Source of the DNA: CAYOCE01 sp964402405
GTDB taxonomy: Bacteria; Pseudomonadota; Alphaproteobacteria; UBA7879
Assembly (NCBI GenBank): GCA_964402405.1
Contig: CAYOCE010000067.1
Span: 1 to 5,222, forward strand
Reading direction: 5' to 3'
DNA length: 5,222 bases
Position 1 is the first letter of the stretch. The number at the start of each line of letters is the position of its first letter. A program made the position numbers and the translations under genes. The notes under the pieces are model-generated. The model had not been told where the DNA came from. It did no database searches and was given only the letters and a program-made list of their open reading frames with translations. This document shows positions 1 to 5,214 of this stretch, in pieces.

Positions 1-37
1 TTTTGCGATCCACAATTTGAAAGACGAAGGGTATTAT

Positions 38-125
38 GCCCGCTTGGTGGAATGGTAGACACAACGGACTTAAAATCCGTCGGCCGTTAAAGGCCATGCT
101 GGTTCAAGTCCAGTAGCGGGTACCA
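38..125 (+). tRNA. tRNA-Leu (anticodon UAA), copy 1, intact
   Basis: This is a complete class II tRNA that reads UUA and UUG leucine codons. The 7-bp acceptor stem pairs 38-44 with 115-121 (G.U at the first pair, all others Watson-Crick). The discriminator is A122, as expected for leucine, and CCA is encoded at 123-125. The anticodon stem is 64-68 with 76-80, and its 7-base loop carries TAA at 71-73. The long variable arm has a perfect GGCC/GGCC stem, and the T arm has a TTCAAGT loop. Of the three copies in the window this one has the best pairing, so it is probably the functional gene. No convincing promoter lies in the 37 bases before it, so transcription probably starts upstream of the window. 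Confidence 0.96.
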
Positions 126-204
126 CTTATTTCTTTTGTCATAAAAGAAGTGCACAGATAAATCAATATTCCTAAGAAAACAGAAAACTATACTTTTAAA
201 GTCG

Positions 205-233
205 ATCAAGGATAGAAGTTCTTTGTATATAAT
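205..233 (+). promoter_or_regulatory. candidate promoter of the leucine-rich-repeat protein gene
   Basis: A perfect -10 hexamer TATAAT lies at 228-233, preceded by a TG at 224-225 that is one base out of place for an extended -10. The matching -35 window around 205-210 (ATCAAG) is poor, so the call rests on the -10. A start about 7 bases downstream would fall near 240, just before a run of eight T at 242-249, giving a leader of about 55 bases. The whole 126-295 stretch is AT-rich and holds no other feature I can support. Confidence 0.4.
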
Positions 234-295
234 GAGTTTTATTTTTTTTAATACATGATACTCTAATTATATAGTTACATCATAAGGGGGGAAGC

Positions 296-1675
296 ATGAA
301 AAAAGCATACAGAAATTTGTTATCTAGTTTGGCGCTGTCAATTTTGATGAGTGGTTCACCTCAGCAAGCGTCAGCATGTTTTATTGATTCAAAATCTGAT
401 TTAGACAGATTAAAGAATGCTAATATTCAAAAGATTTCTCTGCGATTATCTGATGTTGAACCCCAAAATGTTGGACATGAACTTAATTTAATACTTGAAT
501 ATATTCAACAACATACACGGTTGGTAAAAAGTGTGACCAATGTTGAGATTAACCTAAAGAGAACAGACGATGCCATGGTCAGAGCTGTAGTAAGGACATT
601 TCCCCATCTAGATACCCTAAGGATAACAAATATAACCCCTGATGCAACAACGGGCCTTGTTGAGGCAGAAAAACTTCACACGTTATCTATTGCTCAAAAC
701 TTCGATGCGGACCCACTTGACGTAGGTACTATAAATCCTTTATTGGGGTTGCCCCATCTTTCTTCCTTATATATTTCGCTACCAAAGGAGATATATAAGA
801 ATCCATGTATAACTTTTGAAGTTGCGGAAAGAATTGCCCACCTTCCCCATTTAACAACCTATAAAGGAAATACGGGGTTTGGCGGGGCTCTTATAGATGC
901 TTTTATAGCGAATGGTACCCATATTACCTCATTAGCTCTTGGGAACTGGTTAAGTCATAATCTTACTTACGACTCCATTTATAATGGGCGTGATTTTAAT
1001 AAGGCATTGCATTTGCCTAATTTATCTAGTCTCACTGCCACAAACTATGAATTGGATGAACGTCAAATAAAAAATTTACCAGAAGCAGTGCGTCAAAATC
1101 TTTTTAATAATCTTACTGAGCTAACGATACAGACAACAAGAGATCCTGAAGCCCTTGTCTATATTGCAGCTAACTTCCTCAATTTAACTAAATTAAATAT
1201 GAAAAGGGTAGGAGCTTGGCACGCTGCTGGTATACTTCCATCACATGCAATTGATGCAGTGAGACAACATCTACACAACCTAACTTACTTTGATGTGGGT
1301 TTGATGACAGGACGAAAGGATCAAGAAGCTCTTCTAAGGTTATATGCAACGTACCATTATACTGGAAGGCCTTTACATGGTTTTACGGATACAGTTGATT
1401 TTCAAAATCTTCTTACCCAACCATGGGCCCAGGAATATCTTCAAGCATGGCTGGCAAACCCAAAAAACCAAAAAGAGCTGAAAGAACACTTTTTAGCACA
1501 AGAACGTGAGTCCCTAAACTTTGCACGCAATGTTTTATTAGAGGCAAAGGCTCCAGATACTCCTGAAGATGCAGGCTATCATTTGGCGTCTACAATGTTG
1601 GAGGAACCTATTGGAGCACACACAGACTTGTTAAGACGAGAGAATGCTGCTGGAAAGTCGCTTTCTAAGCCTTAA
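296..1675 (+). CDS. exported protein with degenerate leucine-rich repeats
   Basis: This is a 459-residue protein of unknown specific function. Residues 1-27 form a signal peptide: KK near the start, a hydrophobic core LLSSLALSIL, then ASA before C28. Signal peptidase I is more likely than lipid attachment, because position -3 to the Cys is Ala. From about residue 103 to 335 there are roughly nine degenerate repeats of LxxLxxLxI type, for example HLDTLRI (104-110), HLSSLYI (154-160), NLSSLTA (242-248), NLTELTI (272-278) and NLTKLNM (296-302), at irregular spacing. The tail (365-459) is helical and charged, without a recognised domain. LRR proteins generally bind other proteins, so a secreted or periplasmic binding or host-interaction role is a guess. 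The start follows a purine-rich ribosome site (AAGGGGGG, from 283). The gene is visibly AT-richer than grxC and the helicase gene, and about half of its leucines are TTA or TTG. Confidence 0.85.
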   Translation: MKKAYRNLLSSLALSILMSGSPQQASACFIDSKSDLDRLKNANIQKISLRLSDVEPQNVGHELNLILEYIQQHTRLVKSVTNVEINLKRTDDAMVRAVVRTFPHLDTLRITNITPDATTGLVEAEKLHTLSIAQNFDADPLDVGTINPLLGLPHLSSLYISLPKEIYKNPCITFEVAERIAHLPHLTTYKGNTGFGGALIDAFIANGTHITSLALGNWLSHNLTYDSIYNGRDFNKALHLPNLSSLTATNYELDERQIKNLPEAVRQNLFNNLTELTIQTTRDPEALVYIAANFLNLTKLNMKRVGAWHAAGILPSHAIDAVRQHLHNLTYFDVGLMTGRKDQEALLRLYATYHYTGRPLHGFTDTVDFQNLLTQPWAQEYLQAWLANPKNQKELKEHFLAQERESLNFARNVLLEAKAPDTPEDAGYHLASTMLEEPIGAHTDLLRRENAAGKSLSKP

Positions 1676-1709
1676 TTTTTACAAACAAAGGCGCCTTAAT
1701 TCAAACTAC

Positions 1710-1749
1710 AAAAGCCCTGCGAAACCTTTTTAGGCTCGTGGGGCTTTTT
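1710..1749 (+). terminator. Rho-independent terminator of the LRR-protein gene
   Basis: A 13-bp stem pairs 1710-1722 with 1736-1748. It starts AAAAGCCC and ends GGGCTTTT, with two G.U pairs inside. It is capped by a loop that can itself form CCT/AGG, and it ends in a run of five T. It lies 35 bases after the stop codon and 40 bases before the second tRNA, so it closes the first gene compartment and should insulate tRNA copy 2 from the upstream gene. Confidence 0.88.
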
Positions 1750-1788
1750 CGTCCAACGTTAAAAAGTCAAAAAATGCGGCTATGTCAT

Positions 1789-1876
1789 GCCCACTTGGTG
1801 GAATGGTAGACACAACGGACTTAAAATCCGTCGGCTTTTAACGGCCATGCTGGTTCAAGTCCAGTAGCGGGTACCA
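1789..1876 (+). tRNA. tRNA-Leu (anticodon UAA), copy 2, acceptor-stem mismatch
   Basis: This is a second full-length tRNA-Leu with the same anticodon loop and TAA anticodon, D arm, T arm, discriminator A and encoded CCA (1874-1876). It matches copy 1 at 84 of 88 positions by hand alignment. Three changes are in the variable arm, which still forms GGCT/GGCC with one U.G pair. The fourth, A1793 where copy 1 has G, creates an A.C mismatch with C1868 at the fifth acceptor pair. No promoter is evident between the terminator at 1749 and this gene. It may be functional, poorly expressed, or a decaying duplicate. Confidence 0.85.
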
Positions 1877-1885
1877 CTGAAATTC

Positions 1886-1914
1886 TTGACCAAATAATAA
1901 ATTAATTATACTAT
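1886..1914 (+). promoter_or_regulatory. candidate promoter of the small basic secreted protein gene
   Basis: TTGACC at 1886-1891 is a 5-of-6 match to the -35 consensus and begins 10 bases after the tRNA CCA end. Several -10 options follow in the AT-rich run: TACTAT at 1909 (17-base spacer), TATACT at 1907 (15) and TATAAT at 1912 (20). None combines ideal sequence with ideal spacing, so the exact -10 is uncertain. The position lets the gene be transcribed independently of the tRNA. Confidence 0.5.
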
Positions 1915-1948
1915 AATATAATAATCATTAAATTTGGAGGGAGGCAAC

Positions 1949-2341
1949 ATGAAGTATTATATTTTATTAATTTCTTGTGTATTGGGGATAGCTCAAGTAA
2001 ATGCTATAAGTAGAGAAAATAGAAACAAGAGTTCTCAGAATGAGATTAATTCTATTGTTTCATTGAAAAATAGGTTGATATCCTCTCCTAACACTGTTTT
2101 AGAGGAAGCGCACCGTAGTCATTCAATCAGAAACATGCTACGAGAAATTGTGAATAATGAAGAAAGTCGAAAGTCTCGTAGAAATCGGAGGGTTTACTTA
2201 GAAGGTCTTTCAATTTTATCCCAGACTGCGTCGTCCCCAAGAAACCGAGAGATGTACAAAAATAAGCTACATCGCGCTGAAGCTGGAGGACATAATGCTC
2301 GTTATCCGGAAGAAAATAGAGAAACACATAGCCGTTCTTAA
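1949..2341 (+). CDS. small, strongly basic secreted protein of unknown function
   Basis: This 130-residue protein is not one I recognise. The start chosen is ATG at 1949, directly after the strong ribosome site GGAGGGAGG (1936-1944). An in-frame TTG at 1934 would overlap that site and is unlikely. Residues 1-19 form a signal peptide: MK, a hydrophobic stretch YYILLISCVLGIA, and VNA before I20. LISC at 7-10 resembles a lipobox, but Cys at residue 10 is too early and is followed by more hydrophobic residues. The mature part is rich in Arg, Lys, Asn, Ser and Glu, has no Cys, contains the basic cluster RKSRRNRR (74-81), is predicted to be helical or disordered, and has a polar tail with several His. 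A nucleic-acid-binding, membrane-active or host-directed role is possible but unproven. It stands alone between tRNA copies 2 and 3, with its own promoter and terminator. Confidence 0.72.
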   Translation: MKYYILLISCVLGIAQVNAISRENRNKSSQNEINSIVSLKNRLISSPNTVLEEAHRSHSIRNMLREIVNNEESRKSRRNRRVYLEGLSILSQTASSPRNREMYKNKLHRAEAGGHNARYPEENRETHSRS

Positions 2342-2357
2342 CCTGGAAGTAATAGAA

Positions 2358-2396
2358 ATGCTAATCCAAGGATATTAAAATCTTGGATTGCATTTT
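2358..2396 (+). terminator. terminator-like hairpin after the small secreted protein gene
   Basis: AATCCAAG at 2363-2370 pairs with CTTGGATT at 2382-2389. The pairing extends outward through ATGC (2358-2361) with GCAT (2390-2393) if T2362 is bulged, giving a 12-bp stem with one bulge. A short T run (2393-2396) follows immediately. It lies 16 bases after the stop codon. The T run is short, so efficiency may be moderate. Confidence 0.68.
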
Positions 2397-2411
2397 GTTG
2401 ATTAATAGTGG

Positions 2412-2498
2412 CTATGGATTATCATAGAGTGGTAGTCCTATAGGATGTCCATACTGAAATTATTTCTAATCTCCGATCAACATAAGTAGTCCTACTTA
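2412..2498. repeat. cluster of short palindromes and a 9-bp direct repeat
   Basis: Within the AT-rich stretch between the secreted-protein terminator and the tRNA fragment there are several small symmetrical elements. CTATG/CATAG is at 2412-2416 and 2423-2427. A perfect palindrome TCCTATAGGA is at 2436-2445. TAAGTAG/CTACTTA is at 2483-2489 and 2492-2498. GTAGTCCTA occurs twice as a direct repeat (2432-2440 and 2486-2494). Together they could be binding sites for a recombinase or regulator, or chance in AT-rich DNA. Apart from these, the terminator hairpin, the tRNA fragment and the grxC control region, the 2342-2671 gap holds no gene I can support. Confidence 0.35.
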
Positions 2499-2529
2499 AA
2501 AATACCTTACTCCATTTCCCTTTTCGAAG
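2498..2529 (+). repeat. 32-bp imperfect direct repeat, left copy
   Basis: Ungapped alignment with 2603-2634 gives 25 matches in 32 positions, with the two copies exactly 105 bases apart. Shared cores are AAAAAT, CCTT and CCATTTCC, followed by TCGA. The copy lies immediately upstream of the tRNA fragment 2536-2595, so the fragment sits between the two repeats. Confidence 0.6.
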
Positions 2530-2535
2530 GGGTGT

Positions 2536-2595
2536 AACGGACTTAAAATCCGTCGGCTTTTAACGGTCGTGCTGGTTCAAGTCCAGTAGCGGGTA
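2536..2595 (+). pseudogene. tRNA-Leu(UAA) 3' fragment, copy 3 (att-like remnant)
   Basis: This is a partial tRNA that cannot fold fully because the 5' acceptor strand and the D arm are missing. Identity starts at the 5' side of the anticodon stem, runs through the anticodon loop (TAA), variable arm and T arm, and stops at the discriminator A. The next three bases are TTC instead of CCA. It matches copy 2 at 58 of 60 positions and copy 1 at 55 of 60. The extent, anticodon stem to 3' end, is the typical identity block left by tRNA-targeting integrases, but a plain truncated duplicate would look similar. Confidence 0.85.
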
Positions 2596-2602
2596 TTCAT
2601 TC

Positions 2603-2634
2603 AAAAATCCCTTGCCCCATTTCCTATCTCGAGG
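2603..2634 (+). repeat. 32-bp imperfect direct repeat, right copy
   Basis: This is the partner of the repeat at 2498-2529 (25 of 32 identical, offset 105). It ends 37 bases before the grxC start. It contains TTGCCC (2612-2617), which with TACTTT at 2635-2640 (17-base spacer) could form a weak grxC promoter. If so, this copy may be the original grxC control sequence and the left one a duplicate carried in with the tRNA fragment. Confidence 0.55.
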
Positions 2635-2658
2635 TACTTTAATTGAACCAATCTTTCC

Positions 2659-2666
2659 AAGGAGGT
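2659..2666 (+). promoter_or_regulatory. ribosome binding site deciding the grxC start
   Basis: AAGGAGGT is a perfect Shine-Dalgarno sequence five bases before ATG at 2672. It fixes the start there rather than at the in-frame TTG at 2612, which would add 20 residues unlike any glutaredoxin N-terminus. Confidence 0.9.
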
Positions 2667-2671
2667 GTGTC

Positions 2672-2947
2672 ATGAAAAAACATGCAGTGATTTATACAAC
2701 CCCCATTTGCCCCTACTGTGTTCGGGCCAAGATTTTATTGGATCGCGAGGGGGTTTTGTATCAAGAAATTGATGTCTCCAAAGATCCAGAGCTTCGCAAG
2801 AAAATGAGTGAACGAGCGGGTGGCAGGACCAGTGTGCCCCAGATTTTTATTGGGGATTATCATGTGGGCGGGTGCGATGATCTGTACCAGGCCTATCAAA
2901 CAGGAAAACTACAAGATATTTTAGGAAAGCAACTGAGATTTAAATGA
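2672..2947 (+). CDS. grxC: glutaredoxin 3 (GrxC-type dithiol glutaredoxin)
   Basis: This 91-residue cytoplasmic thiol oxidoreductase reduces disulfides and glutathionylated proteins using glutathione. The thioredoxin fold begins with VIYTTPICPYC, and the dithiol active site is C13-P-Y-C16. The cis-proline loop is TSVP (53-56), where the usual form is TVP preceded by Thr or Arg. The glutathione-binding GGCDD is at 66-70. The length is normal for bacterial GrxC (80-95), and ERAGG (48-51 region) is typical of alphaproteobacterial members. The stop codon overlaps the next start as ATGA, so the helicase gene is probably co-transcribed and translationally coupled. The gene is more GC-rich than the two secreted-protein genes to its left, in keeping with a resident chromosomal gene. 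Confidence 0.95.
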   Translation: MKKHAVIYTTPICPYCVRAKILLDREGVLYQEIDVSKDPELRKKMSERAGGRTSVPQIFIGDYHVGGCDDLYQAYQTGKLQDILGKQLRFK

Positions 2948-5100
2948 ATACTATTCCGGTGCCCCAAACATCCCAGGCCCCCTATCTAAATCATCTAAAC
3001 CCCGAGCAACGCTTGGCGGTGACCCATGTGGACGGACCGCTTTTGGTATTGGCGGGGGCGGGAACAGGAAAGACTCGAGTCTTGATTGCGCGTCTAGCCC
3101 ATATATTGATTGAGGAAAAGGCGTGGCCTTCAGAAATTTTGGCGGTGACATTTACCAACAAAGCTGCAGGGGAAATGCGGGAACGTACCGAAAAGCTGAT
3201 GAATCATGATATTAAGGGATTGTGGCTGGGGACGTTCCACTCCATCTGCGCGCGGATCCTTAGGCAGCACGCAGAAAACGTAGGACTCAATCAAAGCTTT
3301 ACGATTATTAATACGGACGATCAATTGCGATTGATGCAGCAATTACTGAAGGCTGAAAACTTGGATGATGCCAAGGGTACCGCCAAGAAGTTTCTAGGTG
3401 TAATTGATATGTGGAAGGATCGGGGCTTAACCCCTGAAAAGGTCTCCCGCAGTGATTTAGGGAATGAGCTCTATCAACAAATTCACAGGATCTATACTCT
3501 CTACCAAGAACGCCTGCTCACGTTGAATGCCGTGGATTTTGGGAATCTGATGCTGCATGTCCTCACAATCTTTATGAAGTTTCCCGATATCCTGGCCCAT
3601 TATCAGCACCAATTTAAATACATCATGGTGGATGAATATCAGGACACCAACGTGGCCCAATATTTGTGGCTGCGTCTTCTTAGCCAGCATTATAAAAACA
3701 TTTGCTGCGTGGGGGATGATGATCAATCCATCTATGGGTGGCGCGGGGCAGAGGTGGGTAATATCTTAAGGTTCGAACATGATTTTCCGGGGGCCCAGGT
3801 GGTACGGTTGGAAAAGAATTATCGGTCTACCCAACATATTCTGGGCGCAGCTTCAGGTCTGATTTCTAATAATAAAAACCGATTGGGAAAAACCCTGTGG
3901 ACGGATCGCACGGGAGGTGATCGCGTTGTGGTGAAAAATCTATGGGATGGCCCCGCCGAGGCTAGATATATCGGGGAGGAGATTGAAAACCTCAAACGCC
4001 GAGATATAAAAGCCTCTCAAGTCGCTATCCTCATGCGCGCCAGCTTTCAAAGCCGGGAATTTGAGGAGGCTTTTTTGACCCTGGGTTTGCCCTATAAAAT
4101 CATTGGGGGCCTCCGGTTTTATGAACGCATGGAAATTCGGGATGCTATTTCCTATTTGCGCCTGGCCTATAATCCCCACGATGGCTTGGCCTTTGAGCGG
4201 GTGATTAATCTACCCAAACGGGGTCTCGGGAATACGGCACTCCAGAAACTGCACGTTATTGCTAAGTCCCATGGATGCTCGCTGTTGGATGCAGCGATTC
4301 GAATGACCCAAAGTGATGAACTCAAAGGCAAAGGTCGCGTGACCTTGCAATCTTTTATTCAGGACATTGGTCGGTGGCATCAGCAGGTGGGATCGAAGCA
4401 TCCTCAGGAACTGGCCAAAATTATTCTGGATGAATCAGGCTATACGGCCATGTGGATGCAGGATAAATCCATTGAGGCCCCGGGACGCCTGGAAAATCTA
4501 AAAGAATTAGTCAGTGCCTTGGAGGATTTTGAGGATCTGGAAACATTCCTAGAACACGTCAGTTTGGTCAGCGATACCACTCAAGCCGCGACCCAGGAAA
4601 CCGTCACCCTCATGACCATCCACAGTGCCAAGGGGTTGGAGTTTGACCATGTGTTTTTAGTGGGTTGGGAAGAAGGCATTTTTCCGTCTCAAAAGACTGT
4701 AGCCGAGGGAGATGACCTAGAGGAAGAACGACGCCTGGCGTACGTGGCCCTAACGCGCGCCAAAGAACAGGCCTATATCTCCTGCGCCTCCAGACGACGC
4801 ATTTATGGTCAGTGGCAAACTTGTGCTCCCTCCCGGTTTATTAACGAGATCCCGCCCCAGCATATTTTACGATCCGGCAGTCGGCAGACCATCTATAAAG
4901 AGCCATTTGTTGTAACTCCTATGCTTACTCCTAGAGCCGTTGAACGTCCGTCTTCCAGCCCCTACAATCCTGGAGACCGAGTATTTCACGTGAAGTTCGG
5001 CTATGGCAAAGTCCTGAATGCCGACCAAGACCGCGCCTCGATTAATTTCGATCAAGCGGGGATGAAGTTAGTGATGCTGGAGTTTCTAAAGCCGGCGTGA
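2944..5100 (+). CDS. uvrD: UvrD/PcrA-type superfamily 1A DNA helicase
   Basis: This 718-residue ATP-dependent 3'-5' DNA helicase belongs to the family acting in nucleotide excision repair, mismatch repair and removal of proteins from DNA. All family motifs are present: Q motif around Q22; Walker A AGAGTGKT (37-44); Ia TFTNKAAGEM (69-78); Ib GTFHS (96-100); II DEYQD (230-234); III GDDDQSIYGWRGA (257-269); IV NYRST (292-296); V TIHSAKGLEF (558-567); VI RRLAYVALTRAK (596-607). The C-terminal Tudor-like domain, GDRVFHVKFGYGKV to about 716, is that of UvrD/PcrA, which bind RNA polymerase. The length is normal (about 720) and no motif is damaged. UvrD and PcrA cannot be told apart by motif alone; uvrD is the usual proteobacterial name. 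It starts inside the grxC stop (ATGA) with only a weak ribosome site, which suggests coupling. Confidence 0.95.
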   Translation: MNTIPVPQTSQAPYLNHLNPEQRLAVTHVDGPLLVLAGAGTGKTRVLIARLAHILIEEKAWPSEILAVTFTNKAAGEMRERTEKLMNHDIKGLWLGTFHSICARILRQHAENVGLNQSFTIINTDDQLRLMQQLLKAENLDDAKGTAKKFLGVIDMWKDRGLTPEKVSRSDLGNELYQQIHRIYTLYQERLLTLNAVDFGNLMLHVLTIFMKFPDILAHYQHQFKYIMVDEYQDTNVAQYLWLRLLSQHYKNICCVGDDDQSIYGWRGAEVGNILRFEHDFPGAQVVRLEKNYRSTQHILGAASGLISNNKNRLGKTLWTDRTGGDRVVVKNLWDGPAEARYIGEEIENLKRRDIKASQVAILMRASFQSREFEEAFLTLGLPYKIIGGLRFYERMEIRDAISYLRLAYNPHDGLAFERVINLPKRGLGNTALQKLHVIAKSHGCSLLDAAIRMTQSDELKGKGRVTLQSFIQDIGRWHQQVGSKHPQELAKIILDESGYTAMWMQDKSIEAPGRLENLKELVSALEDFEDLETFLEHVSLVSDTTQAATQETVTLMTIHSAKGLEFDHVFLVGWEEGIFPSQKTVAEGDDLEEERRLAYVALTRAKEQAYISCASRRRIYGQWQTCAPSRFINEIPPQHILRSGSRQTIYKEPFVVTPMLTPRAVERPSSSPYNPGDRVFHVKFGYGKVLNADQDRASINFDQAGMKLVMLEFLKPA

Positions 5101-5120
5101 AGTGTTTTCCCTCTTTTCAA

Positions 5121-5214
5121 ACCATCCCCTCGACTTGCCACGGCGAAGCCTTTGGCGTAGTAAAGAGGCGGAAACCCCTTTATTTTAATGGATCTCGGCC
5201 TACGCCGGGATGGT
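5121..5214. repeat. nested inverted-repeat intergenic element
   Basis: The tail after the helicase gene holds nested inverted repeats: ACCATCCC (5121-5128) with GGGATGGT (5207-5214), and GGCGTAG (5154-5160) with CTACGCC (5200-5206), enclosing the terminator-like hairpin. At its right end a compact hairpin pairs 5192-5199 with 5204-5211 (ATCTCGGC/GCCGGGAT, one U.G pair, loop CTAC). This resembles the dispersed CCGGGAT-type intergenic palindromes seen in many alphaproteobacterial genomes. The element may continue past the window end. No gene is seen here. Confidence 0.5.
5161..5186 (+). terminator. possible terminator after the helicase gene
   Basis: TAAAG (5161-5165) pairs with CTTTA (5178-5182), and GG (5167-5168) with CC (5175-5176) across one A.C mismatch, leaving a six-base loop. 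TTTT follows at 5183-5186. It lies 61 bases after the stop, within a larger palindromic region, so it may serve as terminator and repeat element at once. The stem is imperfect. Confidence 0.4.

Larger units (their letters stand above)
1789..2595 (+). mobile_element. possible tRNA-Leu-bounded integrated segment (no recombinase)
   Basis: This segment begins with a full tRNA-Leu (copy 2) and ends with a 3' tRNA-Leu fragment (copy 3) in the same orientation, enclosing one secreted-protein gene. A full tRNA at one end and a displaced 3' fragment at the other is the classical outcome of site-specific integration into a tRNA gene by a tyrosine recombinase. Copies 2 and 3 share variable-arm bases that copy 1 lacks, which supports their being a pair. 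The enclosed cargo is only about 0.66 kb and encodes no integrase, so this would be a remnant or a non-autonomous unit. Simple segmental duplication of the tRNA is the main alternative. Confidence 0.35.

Noticed and set aside
2..58. Open frame across the left edge, reading into tRNA copy 1 and stopping at TAG 56-58
   Set aside because: Only about 12 codons precede the tRNA and no family is recognisable. tRNA genes often carry open frames by chance. It could be the end of an upstream gene, but this cannot be supported from the window.
131..149. TTCTTTT/AAAAGAA hairpin just after tRNA copy 1
   Set aside because: The stem is weak and AT-rich, with no T run after it, so it is not convincing as a terminator.
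1688..1697. AAGGCGCCTT palindrome after the LRR gene stop
   Set aside because: A short self-complementary site with no loop and no partner; the true terminator follows at 1710.
1934..1948. TTG start adding five residues to the small secreted protein
   Set aside because: It lies inside the ribosome binding site. ATG at 1949 gives a normal signal peptide and correct spacing.
2127..2327. Reverse-strand open frame opposite the small secreted protein gene
   Set aside because: No ribosome site and no recognisable domain. The forward gene has a signal peptide, a strong ribosome site and a terminator.
38..2595. CRISPR-like or integron attC-like array, suggested by the repeated units
   Set aside because: The repeats are tRNA sequences at irregular spacing with genes between them. 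There are no uniform spacers, no integron-integrase gene and no attC fold.
2612..2671. 20-residue N-terminal extension of GrxC from TTG
   Set aside because: A perfect Shine-Dalgarno lies five bases before ATG 2672, and glutaredoxins start right before the VIYTTP strand.
2951..5055. Several reverse-strand open frames of 62-89 residues opposite the helicase gene
   Set aside because: They are shadows of a full-length, motif-complete helicase gene and have no features of their own.
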